Part shown: one piece after another, positions 34,841-43,449 of the stretch | How the letters are laid out: every line of letters begins with the position of its first letter | Numbering within the stretch: the stretch's first letter is position 1 | Origin: DATAXP01 sp036272935 | GTDB taxonomy: Bacteria > Planctomycetota > Planctomycetia > Pirellulales > PNKZ01 | Direction: 5' to 3' | NCBI GenBank assembly: GCA_036272935.1 | Contig: DATAXP010000078.1 | Location: 1 to 50,945 of the forward strand | Length of the DNA stretch: 50,945 bases | Notes under the pieces: generated by a model | What the model was told of the DNA's origin: nothing | Databases searched by the model: none | Seen by the model: the letters and a program-made list of their open reading frames with translations, nothing else | Made by a program: the position numbers and the translations under genes

Positions 34841-35803
34841 ATGAATGACTTTCAAAACGTCCCGTTTCCCGAGCAGTTCGTCGAGCGGCCGGTGACGGTT
34901 GCCTCGGCGGTGGCGTTCACCGAAGGTCCGGCGGTCGACGCCGCCGGGAACGTCTACTTTTCCGACATTCTCAACAACCGCATCTACAAGCGCACCGCCG
35001 ACGGTCGGCTCACAATCTTCCGCGAGCCGAGCCATCGCACGAACGGCCACGCCTTCGATCCGCAAGGACGATTGTATCACTGCGAAGGGGCCGAGTTCGG
35101 CCCCGGCGGTGGCCGGCGAATCACGCGCACCGATTTGATGACGGGCCAGTACGAAACCATCACCGACCGCTACGACGGAGTGCGTTATAACTCGCCGAAC
35201 GACCTTTGCTTCGATGCTGCCGGACGATTGTACTTCACCGATCCGGCCTACGACTGCCGCGGGTCGATGGAGATGGACGTCGACGGCGTGTACCGCATCG
35301 ATCTCGACGATGATGCCCCGCCACGCGTGACGCGCATCGTTGGGCAACCGGCCGTGCAGCGTCCCAACGGCATCGCCGTCACGCTCGACGGTCGCCGGCT
35401 GTACCTGATCGACAGTTGCCCGGTCGCTGGTGGCAACCGCAAGGTGTGGGAGTTCGATCTCGATGCCGTGGGCAATCCGTCGAACCAGCGACAACTCGTC
35501 GACTTTGCCCCGGGACGTGGCGGCGATGGCATGCGGCTCGACATCGAAGGAAATCTGTACGTCGCCGCGGGAGTGCGGCTGCCCAAGGGACCGTACGAAA
35601 CGACCCATGTGCCGCCGGGCGTCTACATCTTCTCGCCCGAAGGGCAACTGCGCGGACGGATCGACATGCCGGAAGATCGGCTCACGAACCTGGCCTTCGG
35701 CGGGGCCGACGGTCGCACTCTGTACATCACCTCCGGCAAGACGCTGTTCACCACCCGCGTTCGCATTCCCGGGCAGGTCGCGTATCCAAAATGGCGCGAA
35801 TGA
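34841..35803 (+). CDS. SMP-30/gluconolactonase-like protein
   Basis: The 320-residue six-bladed propeller resembles SMP-30/gluconolactonase/LRE proteins. Visible elements are AFTEGPAVDAAGNVYFSDI (metal-binding Glu in blade 1), NSPNDLCFDAAGRLYFTDPA, RPNGIAVTLDGRRLYLID and GDGMRLDIEGNLYVAAG (metal-binding Asn/Asp positions). It probably hydrolyses a sugar lactone. There is no signal peptide with ATG 34841, chosen over an upstream ATG at 34820 because the extra seven residues are not conserved-looking. A cytoplasmic lactonase could stand in for the missing 6-phosphogluconolactonase between zwf and gnd, but this is speculation. Confidence 0.86.
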   Translation: MNDFQNVPFPEQFVERPVTVASAVAFTEGPAVDAAGNVYFSDILNNRIYKRTADGRLTIFREPSHRTNGHAFDPQGRLYHCEGAEFGPGGGRRITRTDLMTGQYETITDRYDGVRYNSPNDLCFDAAGRLYFTDPAYDCRGSMEMDVDGVYRIDLDDDAPPRVTRIVGQPAVQRPNGIAVTLDGRRLYLIDSCPVAGGNRKVWEFDLDAVGNPSNQRQLVDFAPGRGGDGMRLDIEGNLYVAAGVRLPKGPYETTHVPPGVYIFSPEGQLRGRIDMPEDRLTNLAFGGADGRTLYITSGKTLFTTRVRIPGQVAYPKWRE

Positions 35804-36048
35804 GCCGGTGGCGAGAACGCCACAAGTGTCGTATTGCGGCGACACGGTGGTTGCGTAGCGGCAACGCGAACGGCGCAATCGGAACTGCCGCTCAACAATG
35901 TTTCGCGATCGATAAATGATTGCCGGCGTTGGGTTTCAGCGACAGGTCGCGCCGCCGGCCGACCGCCGCGCAGGGTCGAGGTACCTGCTTTGCTTTTCTC
36001 CCGGCCACGCAACAGACAACGAACCTCGGCCGAACAGGAAACCACTCG

Positions 36049-36711
36049 ATGCACGACATCCTCGACAGTCTCGATCAGCGTCCCTTTGTCGCCCCGGCCG
36101 GAAACGACTCGCCGGCGTACCTGGTGTTGAAGCGGACGCTCGACATCGTCGGCGCCCTGGGGCTGCTGGTGCTGTTTTCGCCGATCATGCTCGCGGCACT
36201 GGTGGTGCTGACGGTGACGACGCGCGGCCGGCCAATCTTCTGCCAGCGCCGCGTCGGCCACTGCGGCCACCAGTTTCCAATGCTCAAGTTCCGTACGATG
36301 GTGGTCGACGCCGAAGCGCGGCAGGCCGACGTGGCCAACGAGCATCAGTCGGGACCGATCTTCAAGAATCGCCGTGATCCGCGGATCACGCGGGTCGGCC
36401 GGGTGCTGCGGAGCCTGAGCATCGACGAGATGCCGCAACTGCTTAACGTCCTGGCTGGTCACATGGCGCTGGTGGGCCCGCGGCCGCCGTTGGCCAAGGA
36501 GGTGGTGCAGTACACACCGTGGCAGCGTCGCCGATTGAGCGTGAAGCCGGGCCTCACGTGCCTATGGCAGGTGAGTGGCCGCAGCGAAATCGGCTTCGAG
36601 GATTGGGTGCGCATGGACATTCGCTACATCGAGCGGCAAAGCCTGTGGACCGACCTGAAACTGCTGGCCGCGACCCCATCGAGCGTGCTGAGCCGCCGGG
36701 GAGCGTGCTAA
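36049..36711 (+). CDS. Sugar-phosphate transferase (bacterial sugar transferase family, exopolysaccharide initiation)
   Basis: The 220-residue initiating transferase moves a sugar-1-phosphate to undecaprenyl phosphate. It has the membrane re-entrant segment KRTLDIVGALGLLVLFSPIM (about 24-46), KFRTMVVDAE, SIDEMPQLLNVLAGHMALVG, PRPPLAKEV, and the C-terminal KPGLTCLWQVSGRSEI. It is the short, single-membrane-segment type (ExoY/PglC-like). ATG 36049 is chosen because AGGAAA lies upstream; the frame opens earlier at 35920 but those residues are not family-like. No other polysaccharide genes flank it. Confidence 0.9.
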   Translation: MHDILDSLDQRPFVAPAGNDSPAYLVLKRTLDIVGALGLLVLFSPIMLAALVVLTVTTRGRPIFCQRRVGHCGHQFPMLKFRTMVVDAEARQADVANEHQSGPIFKNRRDPRITRVGRVLRSLSIDEMPQLLNVLAGHMALVGPRPPLAKEVVQYTPWQRRRLSVKPGLTCLWQVSGRSEIGFEDWVRMDIRYIERQSLWTDLKLLAATPSSVLSRRGAC

Positions 36712-36720
36712 CATTGATCC

Positions 36721-36789
36721 GCGTGGGGCAGACATTCTTGTCTGCGGCGAGGGCGTCGCCGATGGTAGGCAGGAATGCCTGCCCCACGC
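36721..36789. repeat. GCGTGGGGCAG inverted repeat between converging genes
   Basis: The arm GCGTGGGGCAGACATTCT (36721-36738) pairs with AGGAATGCCTGCCCCACGC (36771-36789) with two mismatches. It lies between the stops of the sugar transferase and the site-2 protease. It has no second copy in this window, but its size and symmetry match the other intergenic repeats. Confidence 0.75.
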
Positions 36790-36798
36790 GGCCACGAT

Positions 36799-37848
36799 TC
36801 ACTCGCCGATCGGCACCGGCACGAAGCACAGCACGGGGATGACCAGCGAGGCCCAGCCCAGCACATAGCGCCACCAGCCCAGCGGGGCACGATCGTTGGC
36901 GGTGCGCGGATGGTCGGTTCCCATGTACACAACCAGCGCCAACATGATGATCCAGCCGTAGGCGTTTTGCGCCATAATGAAGACGACCGCGGCCATCACC
37001 AGACCGCGCGCCAACCAGTGCGCCCGCCGGCCGAGCAAGGCGTAGGCGACGTGTCCGCCGTCGAGCTGGCTGATCGGCATCATGTTCAGCCCGGTGATCA
37101 GCATCCCCACCCAGCCGGCCAAGTACAATGGGCTCCAAGCAAGACTCTCGCCCGGCTGCAGGTCGGGACGTAACCAAGCGATCAGCCACTGGATGATGAG
37201 CGGATCGTTGAAGTACATCGGAGGGCCGACAGTCGTGCCCTGGATGATTGCTATCCAGGTAACCGGTAGTGCAATCAGCAGCCCGGCGATCGGGCCGGTG
37301 AGTCCGATATCGAACAATTCGCGGCGGTCGGCCTGGTTGCCGCGCATCGCGATCACGGCTCCCATGGTCCCCAGGGGCGTGATCGCCATCGGGATGAAGT
37401 ACGGCAGGCTAGCCGGCACACGGTAGCGCAGCGCTTGCAGAAAGTGCCCCATCTCATGCGCCAGCAGGATGGCCATCACCGCGAGCATGTAGGTCAGCCC
37501 GTCGCGCCACCCTTCGCACGCGCGAAAGACGACCTCCAGCGGGTCGAAAGGGAACTGTAACAAATCGAGCGGTCCGTCGGGCGTACTGCCGGTGGCGCCG
37601 GCCCAGAACGTTGCCGCGGCCGTGGTGATGAACAATAGCACCGGCAAAACGACACGCCGCTGCGTCGGAACGATGTAGTAGATTTGCTCGCCGGGGCGGA
37701 TCGGCTCGTACACCCCTTCGGCCAGGATCGGCTCCGCCGTGACCGGCCTGATCGGCGACCGCTCGGGAGGGATGGTCGACACCGGGTACAGCGGTCCAGA
37801 CGGCGCACGGGGTGCGTCGAACGACGATGGGTCGGTACGTTCTTCCAT
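36799..37848 (-). CDS. Site-2 protease family (M50) membrane metalloprotease
   Basis: The 349-residue polytopic membrane protein has the zinc-binding HEMGH (His131, Glu132, His135) at the end of a hydrophobic helix MLAVMAILLA, and the distant LDGGH motif near residue 260 that gives the third ligand. About five to six hydrophobic segments are visible (for example PVLLFITTAAATFWAGA and LARGLVMAAVVFIMAQNA). A proline-rich N-terminal extension of some 50 residues precedes the first helix. Such proteases cut membrane-bound regulators, but the substrate is unknown. ATG 37848 (MEERTDPSS) is preferred over ATG 37872. Confidence 0.9.
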   Translation of the reverse strand: MEERTDPSSFDAPRAPSGPLYPVSTIPPERSPIRPVTAEPILAEGVYEPIRPGEQIYYIVPTQRRVVLPVLLFITTAAATFWAGATGSTPDGPLDLLQFPFDPLEVVFRACEGWRDGLTYMLAVMAILLAHEMGHFLQALRYRVPASLPYFIPMAITPLGTMGAVIAMRGNQADRRELFDIGLTGPIAGLLIALPVTWIAIIQGTTVGPPMYFNDPLIIQWLIAWLRPDLQPGESLAWSPLYLAGWVGMLITGLNMMPISQLDGGHVAYALLGRRAHWLARGLVMAAVVFIMAQNAYGWIIMLALVVYMGTDHPRTANDRAPLGWWRYVLGWASLVIPVLCFVPVPIGE

Positions 37849-37941
37849 CCGGCAGCGGAACTCGCGAAGCAAGCAACCTGGCGCCCTATCCTGTAAGCAT
37901 ATCCAGGCAGGTATGCCGGAGAAAGTGCGGCCGAGATGCGC

Positions 37942-37989
37942 ATTTAGCCGCGGGGCTTGCCCCGCGCGTCACAAGTGACGCGGCTAAAT
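37942..37989. repeat. TTTAGCCG hairpin element, second copy
   Basis: The outer arms ATTTAGCCGCG (37942-37952) and CGCGGCTAAAT (37979-37989) pair perfectly. Two inner palindromes, GCGGGGCTTGCCCCGC and GCGTCACAAGTGACGC, occupy the centre. The outer arms match the element at 14801-14858, but the inner sequence differs. Confidence 0.75.
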
Positions 37990-38005
37990 CAGTCGCCTGG
38001 CGCGG

Positions 38006-38203
38006 CTATCGCACGTCGCGCGTCCCTTTGAGAAACGCGAGCGAATCTTGCAGGGCCGCTTGCAGGCGATGATCCTCCATCATCCGCGAGACGCACGGAT
38101 CGGCCCACGGCAACAAGTTGCGCGGCGGGCCCTCCCGCACGACGCCCGTCGGCTCAGTCAATGCGATCCGGACCATTTCAGCATGTAGATTGGTCGTAGT
38201 CAT
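38006..38203 (-). CDS. Small hypothetical protein
   Basis: The 65-residue frame begins MTTTNLHAEMVRIALTEPTG and ends MMEDHRLQAALQDSLAFLKG plus TRDVR. ATG 38203 has AGGTG six bases upstream, a good ribosome site for a short gene. Composition is balanced and helix-rich, unlike the Arg-rich shadow frames elsewhere in this GC-rich sequence. It stands alone between repeat-bearing gaps, and no family was recognised. The alternative is a chance frame. Confidence 0.45.
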   Translation of the reverse strand: MTTTNLHAEMVRIALTEPTGVVREGPPRNLLPWADPCVSRMMEDHRLQAALQDSLAFLKGTRDVR

Positions 38204-38415
38204 GACTCGCACCTCGAATGCTGCGATCTGCTTGTCTTACCTATCTACCGCAAGCAACTTCGATGCCGGACTTGAATCGCGTGCGTTCGGCAGGCAAAAG
38301 GGCGGAAAAACCGCAGTTTCTTGGTGCGCCAGCAGCTCGACCCGTCGCCGTGAGCGAATCGACCCGCTCAGCGTTTGTGCGGCGTTCGCTCACAAGCTGC
38401 GCGACCCGCCTAAGA

Positions 38416-39726
38416 TCAACGATCCGCTTGCAACGCCTCGACGGCACGGTCGAGCTGCGGGTCGGCGACCGTCGGCTCGTCGGCCTTGGGCGCCACGGCA
38501 GGCGCGTTCACGTGGCTGCGGCGCGCGCGATCGCGAACGATTTCTGACCATTGCTTATCGCTCAGCGGCACATCATCGCCGGGATCAGGCAGCACGCCCC
38601 ATTCATCACGATCGGTCGCCGAGCGGCTGCGATGAATATTCTTGCCACTGGGCCGCCAGTAGGTGGCGATCGTCAGGCGCACCTCGCTGATTCCGTCTTC
38701 CAGCAGCAGCACGTCCTGCACGGTCCCTTTGCCGTAGCTGCGAGTGCCCACGATCGTTGCCCGCTGATGATCCTGCAAGCAGGCGGCAACAATCTCGCTG
38801 GCGCTGGCACTGAAGCGATTGATGAGCACAGCCACGGGAACGTCGGTCAGCGGGCCGGTGCCGTCGGCGCGGCGCACGTCGAGCGGACGGCCGTCGCGCC
38901 CGCGCGTGCTGACGATCACGCCTTCGTGAATGAACAGGTTGCACGTTTCCTGGGCCGCCTGCAACAACCCGCCGCCGTTGTTGCGCAGGTCGAGCACCAG
39001 ACCGGTCATGTGCTGTTGCTTTAGCGATTCGAGGGTGGACTTCAGTTCTTCGGCAGTGTTTTTTCCGAACAACGTGACACGCACATAGGCCACACGATCG
39101 GTCCCGGGAAGAAAATAATCCCAGGCGTGCCGTGACGTGCCGCCGCGGGTGCGCCGATAGCCGACGACGGTTTCGGTTTTGATGATTGCCCGGCGCAGGG
39201 CGACGTCGACGGCGTCGTCTTGTCCTTCGCGCAACAGCTTGAGCCGTACGATCGTGCCGGGCTTGCCGCGCAGCCGGCGGGCCGCGTCGTCGAACGTAAT
39301 GTCCTCCATCCCTTGGCCGTCGATCTCGATGATCTTGTCGCCCGGCAACACGCCGGCCATCTCGGCCGGAGAGCCGACCAGCGGCGTGACGATCGTCAGT
39401 TGCCGCGTGGCTCGGTCCCAGGTCAACTCGATGCCGATGCCGCCGAATTGCTGCTCGAGCTGCGAGCGGCTCGCCTGCGCCTGGCGCGGGCTGTAGTAGG
39501 CCGAGTTGGGATCGTCGAGCGCCGCCACCGTGCCGTGCAGCGCTCCTTCGAACAGTTCGCGCTCATCGACCGGCTCGACGTAGCGCGTTTCGATCTTTTC
39601 GAGGAGCTGCACGAACGTGTTGAACATGCGGCCGTAGCGGCTGCGGTGAGCGCTATCGGCCTTGGCGTAGCACATGGCCGAAACGATCAGCGTCGCGGCA
39701 AGCAGCAGCAGATTGCGCCGAGGCAT
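38416..39726 (-). CDS. Carboxyl-terminal processing protease (S41, CtpA-like)
   Basis: The 436-residue exported serine protease has a signal or anchor at the start (MPRRNLLLLAATLIVSAMCY), a PDZ domain at about 92-180 with GIGIELTW and GVLPGDKIIEIDG, and the catalytic core from about 210. The Ser-Lys dyad is Ser308 in NRFSASASEIVA and Lys333 in GTRSYGKGTVQ, 25 residues apart as in the family. It degrades or trims C-terminal tails of exported proteins. The frame extends upstream to 39942, but ATG 39726 is chosen since it begins the signal sequence. Confidence 0.95.
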   Translation of the reverse strand: MPRRNLLLLAATLIVSAMCYAKADSAHRSRYGRMFNTFVQLLEKIETRYVEPVDERELFEGALHGTVAALDDPNSAYYSPRQAQASRSQLEQQFGGIGIELTWDRATRQLTIVTPLVGSPAEMAGVLPGDKIIEIDGQGMEDITFDDAARRLRGKPGTIVRLKLLREGQDDAVDVALRRAIIKTETVVGYRRTRGGTSRHAWDYFLPGTDRVAYVRVTLFGKNTAEELKSTLESLKQQHMTGLVLDLRNNGGGLLQAAQETCNLFIHEGVIVSTRGRDGRPLDVRRADGTGPLTDVPVAVLINRFSASASEIVAACLQDHQRATIVGTRSYGKGTVQDVLLLEDGISEVRLTIATYWRPSGKNIHRSRSATDRDEWGVLPDPGDDVPLSDKQWSEIVRDRARRSHVNAPAVAPKADEPTVADPQLDRAVEALQADR

Positions 39727-39943
39727 GACGGTCGTGTCCGGCAAAAAAAAGGCGATGACGCTGAACGCGCATTTTAAAGCGTTCTGCGACGCAGTGTAAC
39801 TTTGCCAGCGGCAACACTGCGAAACCTTGCGGCCTGTAACGACGAAATCACGCGTACTTTCAATTTCACGGCGTGGCCGTGCAGAAATATCCCGCAAAAC
39901 GCCGACAAGCGATAACATCCCGCTTTTTTTGCAGGCGTGCACG

Positions 39944-40495
39944 ATGAAATCGATCCGTCTTGCCTTGCTCGTTGCGACGGCGCTGAGCCCGGTGTGGGTT
40001 GCTGCCGAGGAACTTCAGCACCATTCGTGCTGCCCGCAGTGTGGTTGCCACAAGCTGAAGAAAGTGTGCCACCTGGTTCCCGAGGTGAAGAAGGTGGCGA
40101 GGACCGAGTACTCGACCAAGTGCGAGGACTTCTGCATTCCCGGTCGCAGCGAGCCGTGTGGCACTCGCTGCGTCAACGACGGCTGCGGCGGCTGCCACGA
40201 AGAAAAAATCTGGCAGCCGACGTGCGGCTGCGTGCGCACGCGGACGCTGCTGGTCAAGAAGGTGACCGTGGAAGAGAAGCCAGGCTTCAAATGCGTCGTC
40301 GAAGCCTACTGCTGCCATTGCGGCTGCAACTGCGCCGCCGCCGGCAAGGGTGCCGATGGGCAAGCTTCGGCCGAGCCAGCCGCCACCGAGAATAACGCTC
40401 CGGCCGCCGCGGCTGTCCAAGCGGCGGGCGACTCGGCCGGCACGCAGCCACCGGCTCAAACTGTGTACTGGCCGCTGCAAATCGGCAACAACTAG
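39944..40495 (+). CDS. Secreted cysteine-rich protein of planctomycete type
   Basis: The 183-residue protein has a signal peptide (MKSIRLALLVATALSPVWVA). The mature part contains about 19 cysteines in about 110 residues, in clusters CCPQCGC, CEDFC, CGTRC, CGGC, CGC, and at the end YCCHCGCNC. A tail of about 55 residues rich in Ala, Pro, Glu and Gln follows (AAGKGADGQASAEPAATENN). The cysteine spacing suggests a heavily disulfide-bonded or metal-binding extracytoplasmic protein. Function is unknown; similar Cys-rich proteins are common in planctomycetes and may be structural. ATG 39944 is chosen for the signal peptide; the longer frame from 39827 reads Arg-rich. Confidence 0.82.
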   Translation: MKSIRLALLVATALSPVWVAAEELQHHSCCPQCGCHKLKKVCHLVPEVKKVARTEYSTKCEDFCIPGRSEPCGTRCVNDGCGGCHEEKIWQPTCGCVRTRTLLVKKVTVEEKPGFKCVVEAYCCHCGCNCAAAGKGADGQASAEPAATENNAPAAAAVQAAGDSAGTQPPAQTVYWPLQIGNN

Positions 40496-40598
40496 CCGTC
40501 GCGGCCAACTCGCCGCTTGATCGCGGCCGCTGAACGTCGCATGAGAGGCGTTGACGGTTTGTCTTTTTTCGCGGCGGCGAGGATAATTCCTCGCGCCG

Positions 40599-42419
40599 AT
40601 GTATGGCAGCGACAGCACGCCACCCCTCGCGGCCATTGCCGCCGGAGCCATGAGCAACGCACACCGCGATAAGCAGGTCGCCGAGGCCGAGGAACTGCTC
40701 GGCGACAGTCTCCACCGGGCCGGATTCGCCAAGGGACTGTATTTCGGCCGGTACCTCGACGAACGGCTAATGCCGTATCCGCCGCCGGCGAAGCTGTCGG
40801 CGGTCGATGGTCTGATCAGCCAGCTACGCCAGTTCTGCCGCGAGGCGATCGACCCGGTCGCCATTGACCGCGAGGCGATGATTCCCGATTCGGTAGTCGC
40901 GGGGCTTGGCCGGCTGGGCGTGCTAGGTGCCTGCCTGCCTAAGAGCGTCGGCGGGCTTGATTTGTCGCAGGCCGAGTATTGCCGGGTACTCGAAGTGCTC
41001 GGCGGCCACTGCGCGAGCACCGCCCTGTTCGTCAACGCCCATCACTCGATCGGCCCGCGGGCGCTGGTGCTGTTCGGCAACGCGAAGCAGCAGGCCCAGT
41101 GGCTGCCGAAGCTCGCCAGCGGCGAGTGGATCAGCGCCTTCGCGCTCACCGAGCCGGAAGCCGGCAGCGACGCCGCGAACGTGCAGACCCACGCGGTGCC
41201 CACGCCCGACGGCCGCGGCTACGTGCTCAATGGCACGAAGCGCTGGATCACCAATGGCGGCATCGCCCAGGTGCTCACGGTGATGGCCCGCACGCCGGTG
41301 CCGGGACAGAAGGAAACCAAGATCACAGCCTTCATCGTCACGCCCGACATGCCGGGATTCGAGGTCGTGGAGAAGCGCATGCCCAAGTGCGGCGTGCGCG
41401 GTAGCGCGACGGCCCGGCTTGCCTTCCACGATATGTTCGTCCCGAAGGAAAATATCCTCGGCCAGTTGGGCAAGGGGCTGAAGGTGGCGTTGACGGTACT
41501 CGATTTCGGCCGCACTACGTTCGGCGCCAGTTGTACCGGGGCGGCGAAGCTCTGCCTCGAGCGCGCCACGCAGCATGCCAACACGCGCGTGCAGTTCGGC
41601 GAGACGCTCGGCACGTTCGAGCTGGTGAAGGAAAAGCTGGCGTACATGGCCGCAGGCACGTTCGCGATGGAATCGGCCACGTATCAGACCGCCTCGTTGA
41701 TCGACTCGGGCGCCGAAGACTACATGCTCGAAACCGCCATGCTCAAGGTGTTCGCCACCGACGTGCTCTGGCGGATCATCAACGACACGATCCAGATCTT
41801 CGGTGGCAAGGCTTACTTCACCGACGAACCGTACGAACGGATGATGCGCGACGCGCGGATCAACATGATCGGCGAAGGGGCCAACGACGTGCTGCGTGCG
41901 TTCCTGGCGCTGGTCGGCATGCGCGACGTGGGGCTCGAACTGCAAGGCGTGCTCAACGCGGTGCTCAACCCGGTGGGCAACCTCGGGCGCATTGGCCGAT
42001 TCGCTTCGCGCAAGATGGGATCGCTGCTGGCGGCACCGACGGTGCGCGTGCGGGCCAGCATGCTCGATGAGGATGCCGCCGCCCTGGGCCGGTTGGTCGG
42101 CTCGTTCGGATCGAATGTCGAAGCCCTGTTGCGACATTACCAGGAGAGCATCCTCGACCGGCAATACGAGTTGGGCCGAGTGGCCGATGCCGCGATCGAG
42201 CTGTACGTTTCAAGCTGCGTGCTCAACCGGCTCGACGCGATGGCCATCGACGAACATTTCCCCGAAGCCGAACGAAGCGCCGCCCTAGCAACCGGCCGCT
42301 ACTACCTGCTCACCGCCGGCCGCCGCATCCGCGCCGCACTGGCAGCCTTGTGGGACAACGACGACGAAGCGACGACGAGGCTGGCGGATCGGGTGCTAGG
42401 TCAAGGCACGAACAGGTAG
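40599..42419 (+). CDS. Acyl-CoA dehydrogenase with C-terminal extension (VLCAD/ACAD9-like)
   Basis: The 606-residue flavoprotein catalyses alpha,beta-dehydrogenation of acyl-CoA in fatty acid oxidation. It has ISAFALTEPEAGSDAANVQT (FAD contact), GTKRWITNGG, FGRTTFGASCTGAAKLCLER, and the catalytic-Glu region RMMRDARINMIGEGANDVLR. The region past about residue 450 is an extra helical domain as in VLCAD/ACAD9 enzymes, about 200 residues longer than ordinary acyl-CoA dehydrogenases. The start is uncertain: ATG 40599 is used, ATG 40650 is also possible with GGAG close upstream. The 3' end overlaps the convergent cdsA gene by 19 bp. Confidence 0.9.
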   Translation: MYGSDSTPPLAAIAAGAMSNAHRDKQVAEAEELLGDSLHRAGFAKGLYFGRYLDERLMPYPPPAKLSAVDGLISQLRQFCREAIDPVAIDREAMIPDSVVAGLGRLGVLGACLPKSVGGLDLSQAEYCRVLEVLGGHCASTALFVNAHHSIGPRALVLFGNAKQQAQWLPKLASGEWISAFALTEPEAGSDAANVQTHAVPTPDGRGYVLNGTKRWITNGGIAQVLTVMARTPVPGQKETKITAFIVTPDMPGFEVVEKRMPKCGVRGSATARLAFHDMFVPKENILGQLGKGLKVALTVLDFGRTTFGASCTGAAKLCLERATQHANTRVQFGETLGTFELVKEKLAYMAAGTFAMESATYQTASLIDSGAEDYMLETAMLKVFATDVLWRIINDTIQIFGGKAYFTDEPYERMMRDARINMIGEGANDVLRAFLALVGMRDVGLELQGVLNAVLNPVGNLGRIGRFASRKMGSLLAAPTVRVRASMLDEDAAALGRLVGSFGSNVEALLRHYQESILDRQYELGRVADAAIELYVSSCVLNRLDAMAIDEHFPEAERSAALATGRYYLLTAGRRIRAALAALWDNDDEATTRLADRVLGQGTNR

Positions 42420-43342
42420 CGCGTGAGGTGGAAGAACACCGGGGCGGCGAAGCAGATGGAATCGATGCGGTCGAGCACGCCGCCGTGTCCTTGCACCAGC
42501 GTGCCGTAGTCTTTCACGCCGCGGTCGCGCTTGATGGCCGACATCGTTATCCCGCCGGCAAATCCCATCACGCTGATCACCGCCGACATCATCGCCGAGT
42601 AGGCCGGGCCGAAAGGCGTGGCCCACGACATGGCCATGCCGAACAACGTGGCACAGGCCATGCCGCCCAAGAAACCTTCCCAGGTACGGTTGGCATTGAT
42701 GGCCGGGGCGATCACGTGCTTGCCGAAGAGCTTCTCGCAGATGTAGCCGAACGCGTCGCCGGCCACCACAACCAGGATGAAATAGAACAGCAGCCGGCGA
42801 TTGTCGTATCCCGATTGCGCGAAGCGCAAATGCAGTAGCGCCGGTGCGTGGCTGAGGCAGTAGACGCAGATCATCAAGCCAGCCTGAATTTTCGCGCAGC
42901 GTTCCAGGTAGCGCTTGAAATCACCGGCCAGCGCCACCCTCGCCGGGATGAACAAGAATCCGTACACCGGGATCACGATGCTGTACAGGCTGTACTCGTT
43001 CCGCGCCACGAGCACGTATTGCAGTGGCGTGAAGGCGAAGAACACCCAGAACAGCGCGCGGTGATCGGCAGCGCGCGTCGGCGTGAGCGTGATGAACTCG
43101 CGCAGCGCCCAGAACGACAGCAGGCCGAACAGGATTTCAGTTGCCAGCGTTCCCGTGAGGAAAAACGCGGCCGCCAGCACGGCGCACAGCAGCCACCAGG
43201 CGCGAATGCGGAGGTTGAACTGCTCGACTGCCGCCGGGTCGAGCCCCGTCTCGGCCTGTCGCTTGAGCACCTGGCCGACGCCGGTCGCCAGCCCCAACAG
43301 GGCCAGCACCGACCCGACCAGTCCGATCGTCGTCACGTCCAT
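42401..43342 (-). CDS. cdsA: Phosphatidate cytidylyltransferase
   Basis: Makes CDP-diacylglycerol from phosphatidic acid and CTP. The 313-residue membrane protein has several helices (for example VLAAAFFLTGTLATEILFGL and AFGYICEKLFGKH), then the family signature: SAIKRDRGVKDYGTLVQGHG followed by GVLDRIDS, with both catalytic aspartates in KD and DRID. It lies downstream of plsC on the same strand, separated by 106 bp containing a repeat element. Consecutive genes for phosphatidate synthesis and activation suggest joint control of phospholipid synthesis. Confidence 0.94.
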   Translation of the reverse strand: MDVTTIGLVGSVLALLGLATGVGQVLKRQAETGLDPAAVEQFNLRIRAWWLLCAVLAAAFFLTGTLATEILFGLLSFWALREFITLTPTRAADHRALFWVFFAFTPLQYVLVARNEYSLYSIVIPVYGFLFIPARVALAGDFKRYLERCAKIQAGLMICVYCLSHAPALLHLRFAQSGYDNRRLLFYFILVVVAGDAFGYICEKLFGKHVIAPAINANRTWEGFLGGMACATLFGMAMSWATPFGPAYSAMMSAVISVMGFAGGITMSAIKRDRGVKDYGTLVQGHGGVLDRIDSICFAAPVFFHLTRYLFVP

Positions 43343-43356
43343 CAGCGGCCCTCGAT

Positions 43357-43449
43357 AAATGCAAAATGCAAAATGCAGAATGCGAAACGAAGGCGGACGC
43401 CGCGAGTACCTTCTGCCTTCTGCCTTCTGACCTCTGACTTCTGCATTTT
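43357..43449. repeat. AAATGC / TTCTGCC word repeat between plsC and cdsA
   Basis: AAATGCAAAATGC-type words (43357-43383) face TTCTGCCTTCTGCC, then CTGACTTCTGCATTTT, at the other end (43411-43449). The ends can pair as AAAATGCAGAA with TTCTGCATTTT, making a long imperfect hairpin. The element reaches the plsC stop codon (43449-43451). The word CTGCCTTCTGCCYTCTG also occurs inside the DUF4175-like gene near 1566. Confidence 0.75.

Noticed and set aside
38350..38403. GTGAGCGAA/TTCGCTCAC inverted repeat as terminator of the CtpA-like gene
   Set aside because: Nine-bp arms are 36 bases apart with no T-run; too weak to call.
40923..42164. Long minus-strand frame opposite the acyl-CoA dehydrogenase gene
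   Set aside because: Antisense shadow; His/Arg-rich, no domain pattern.
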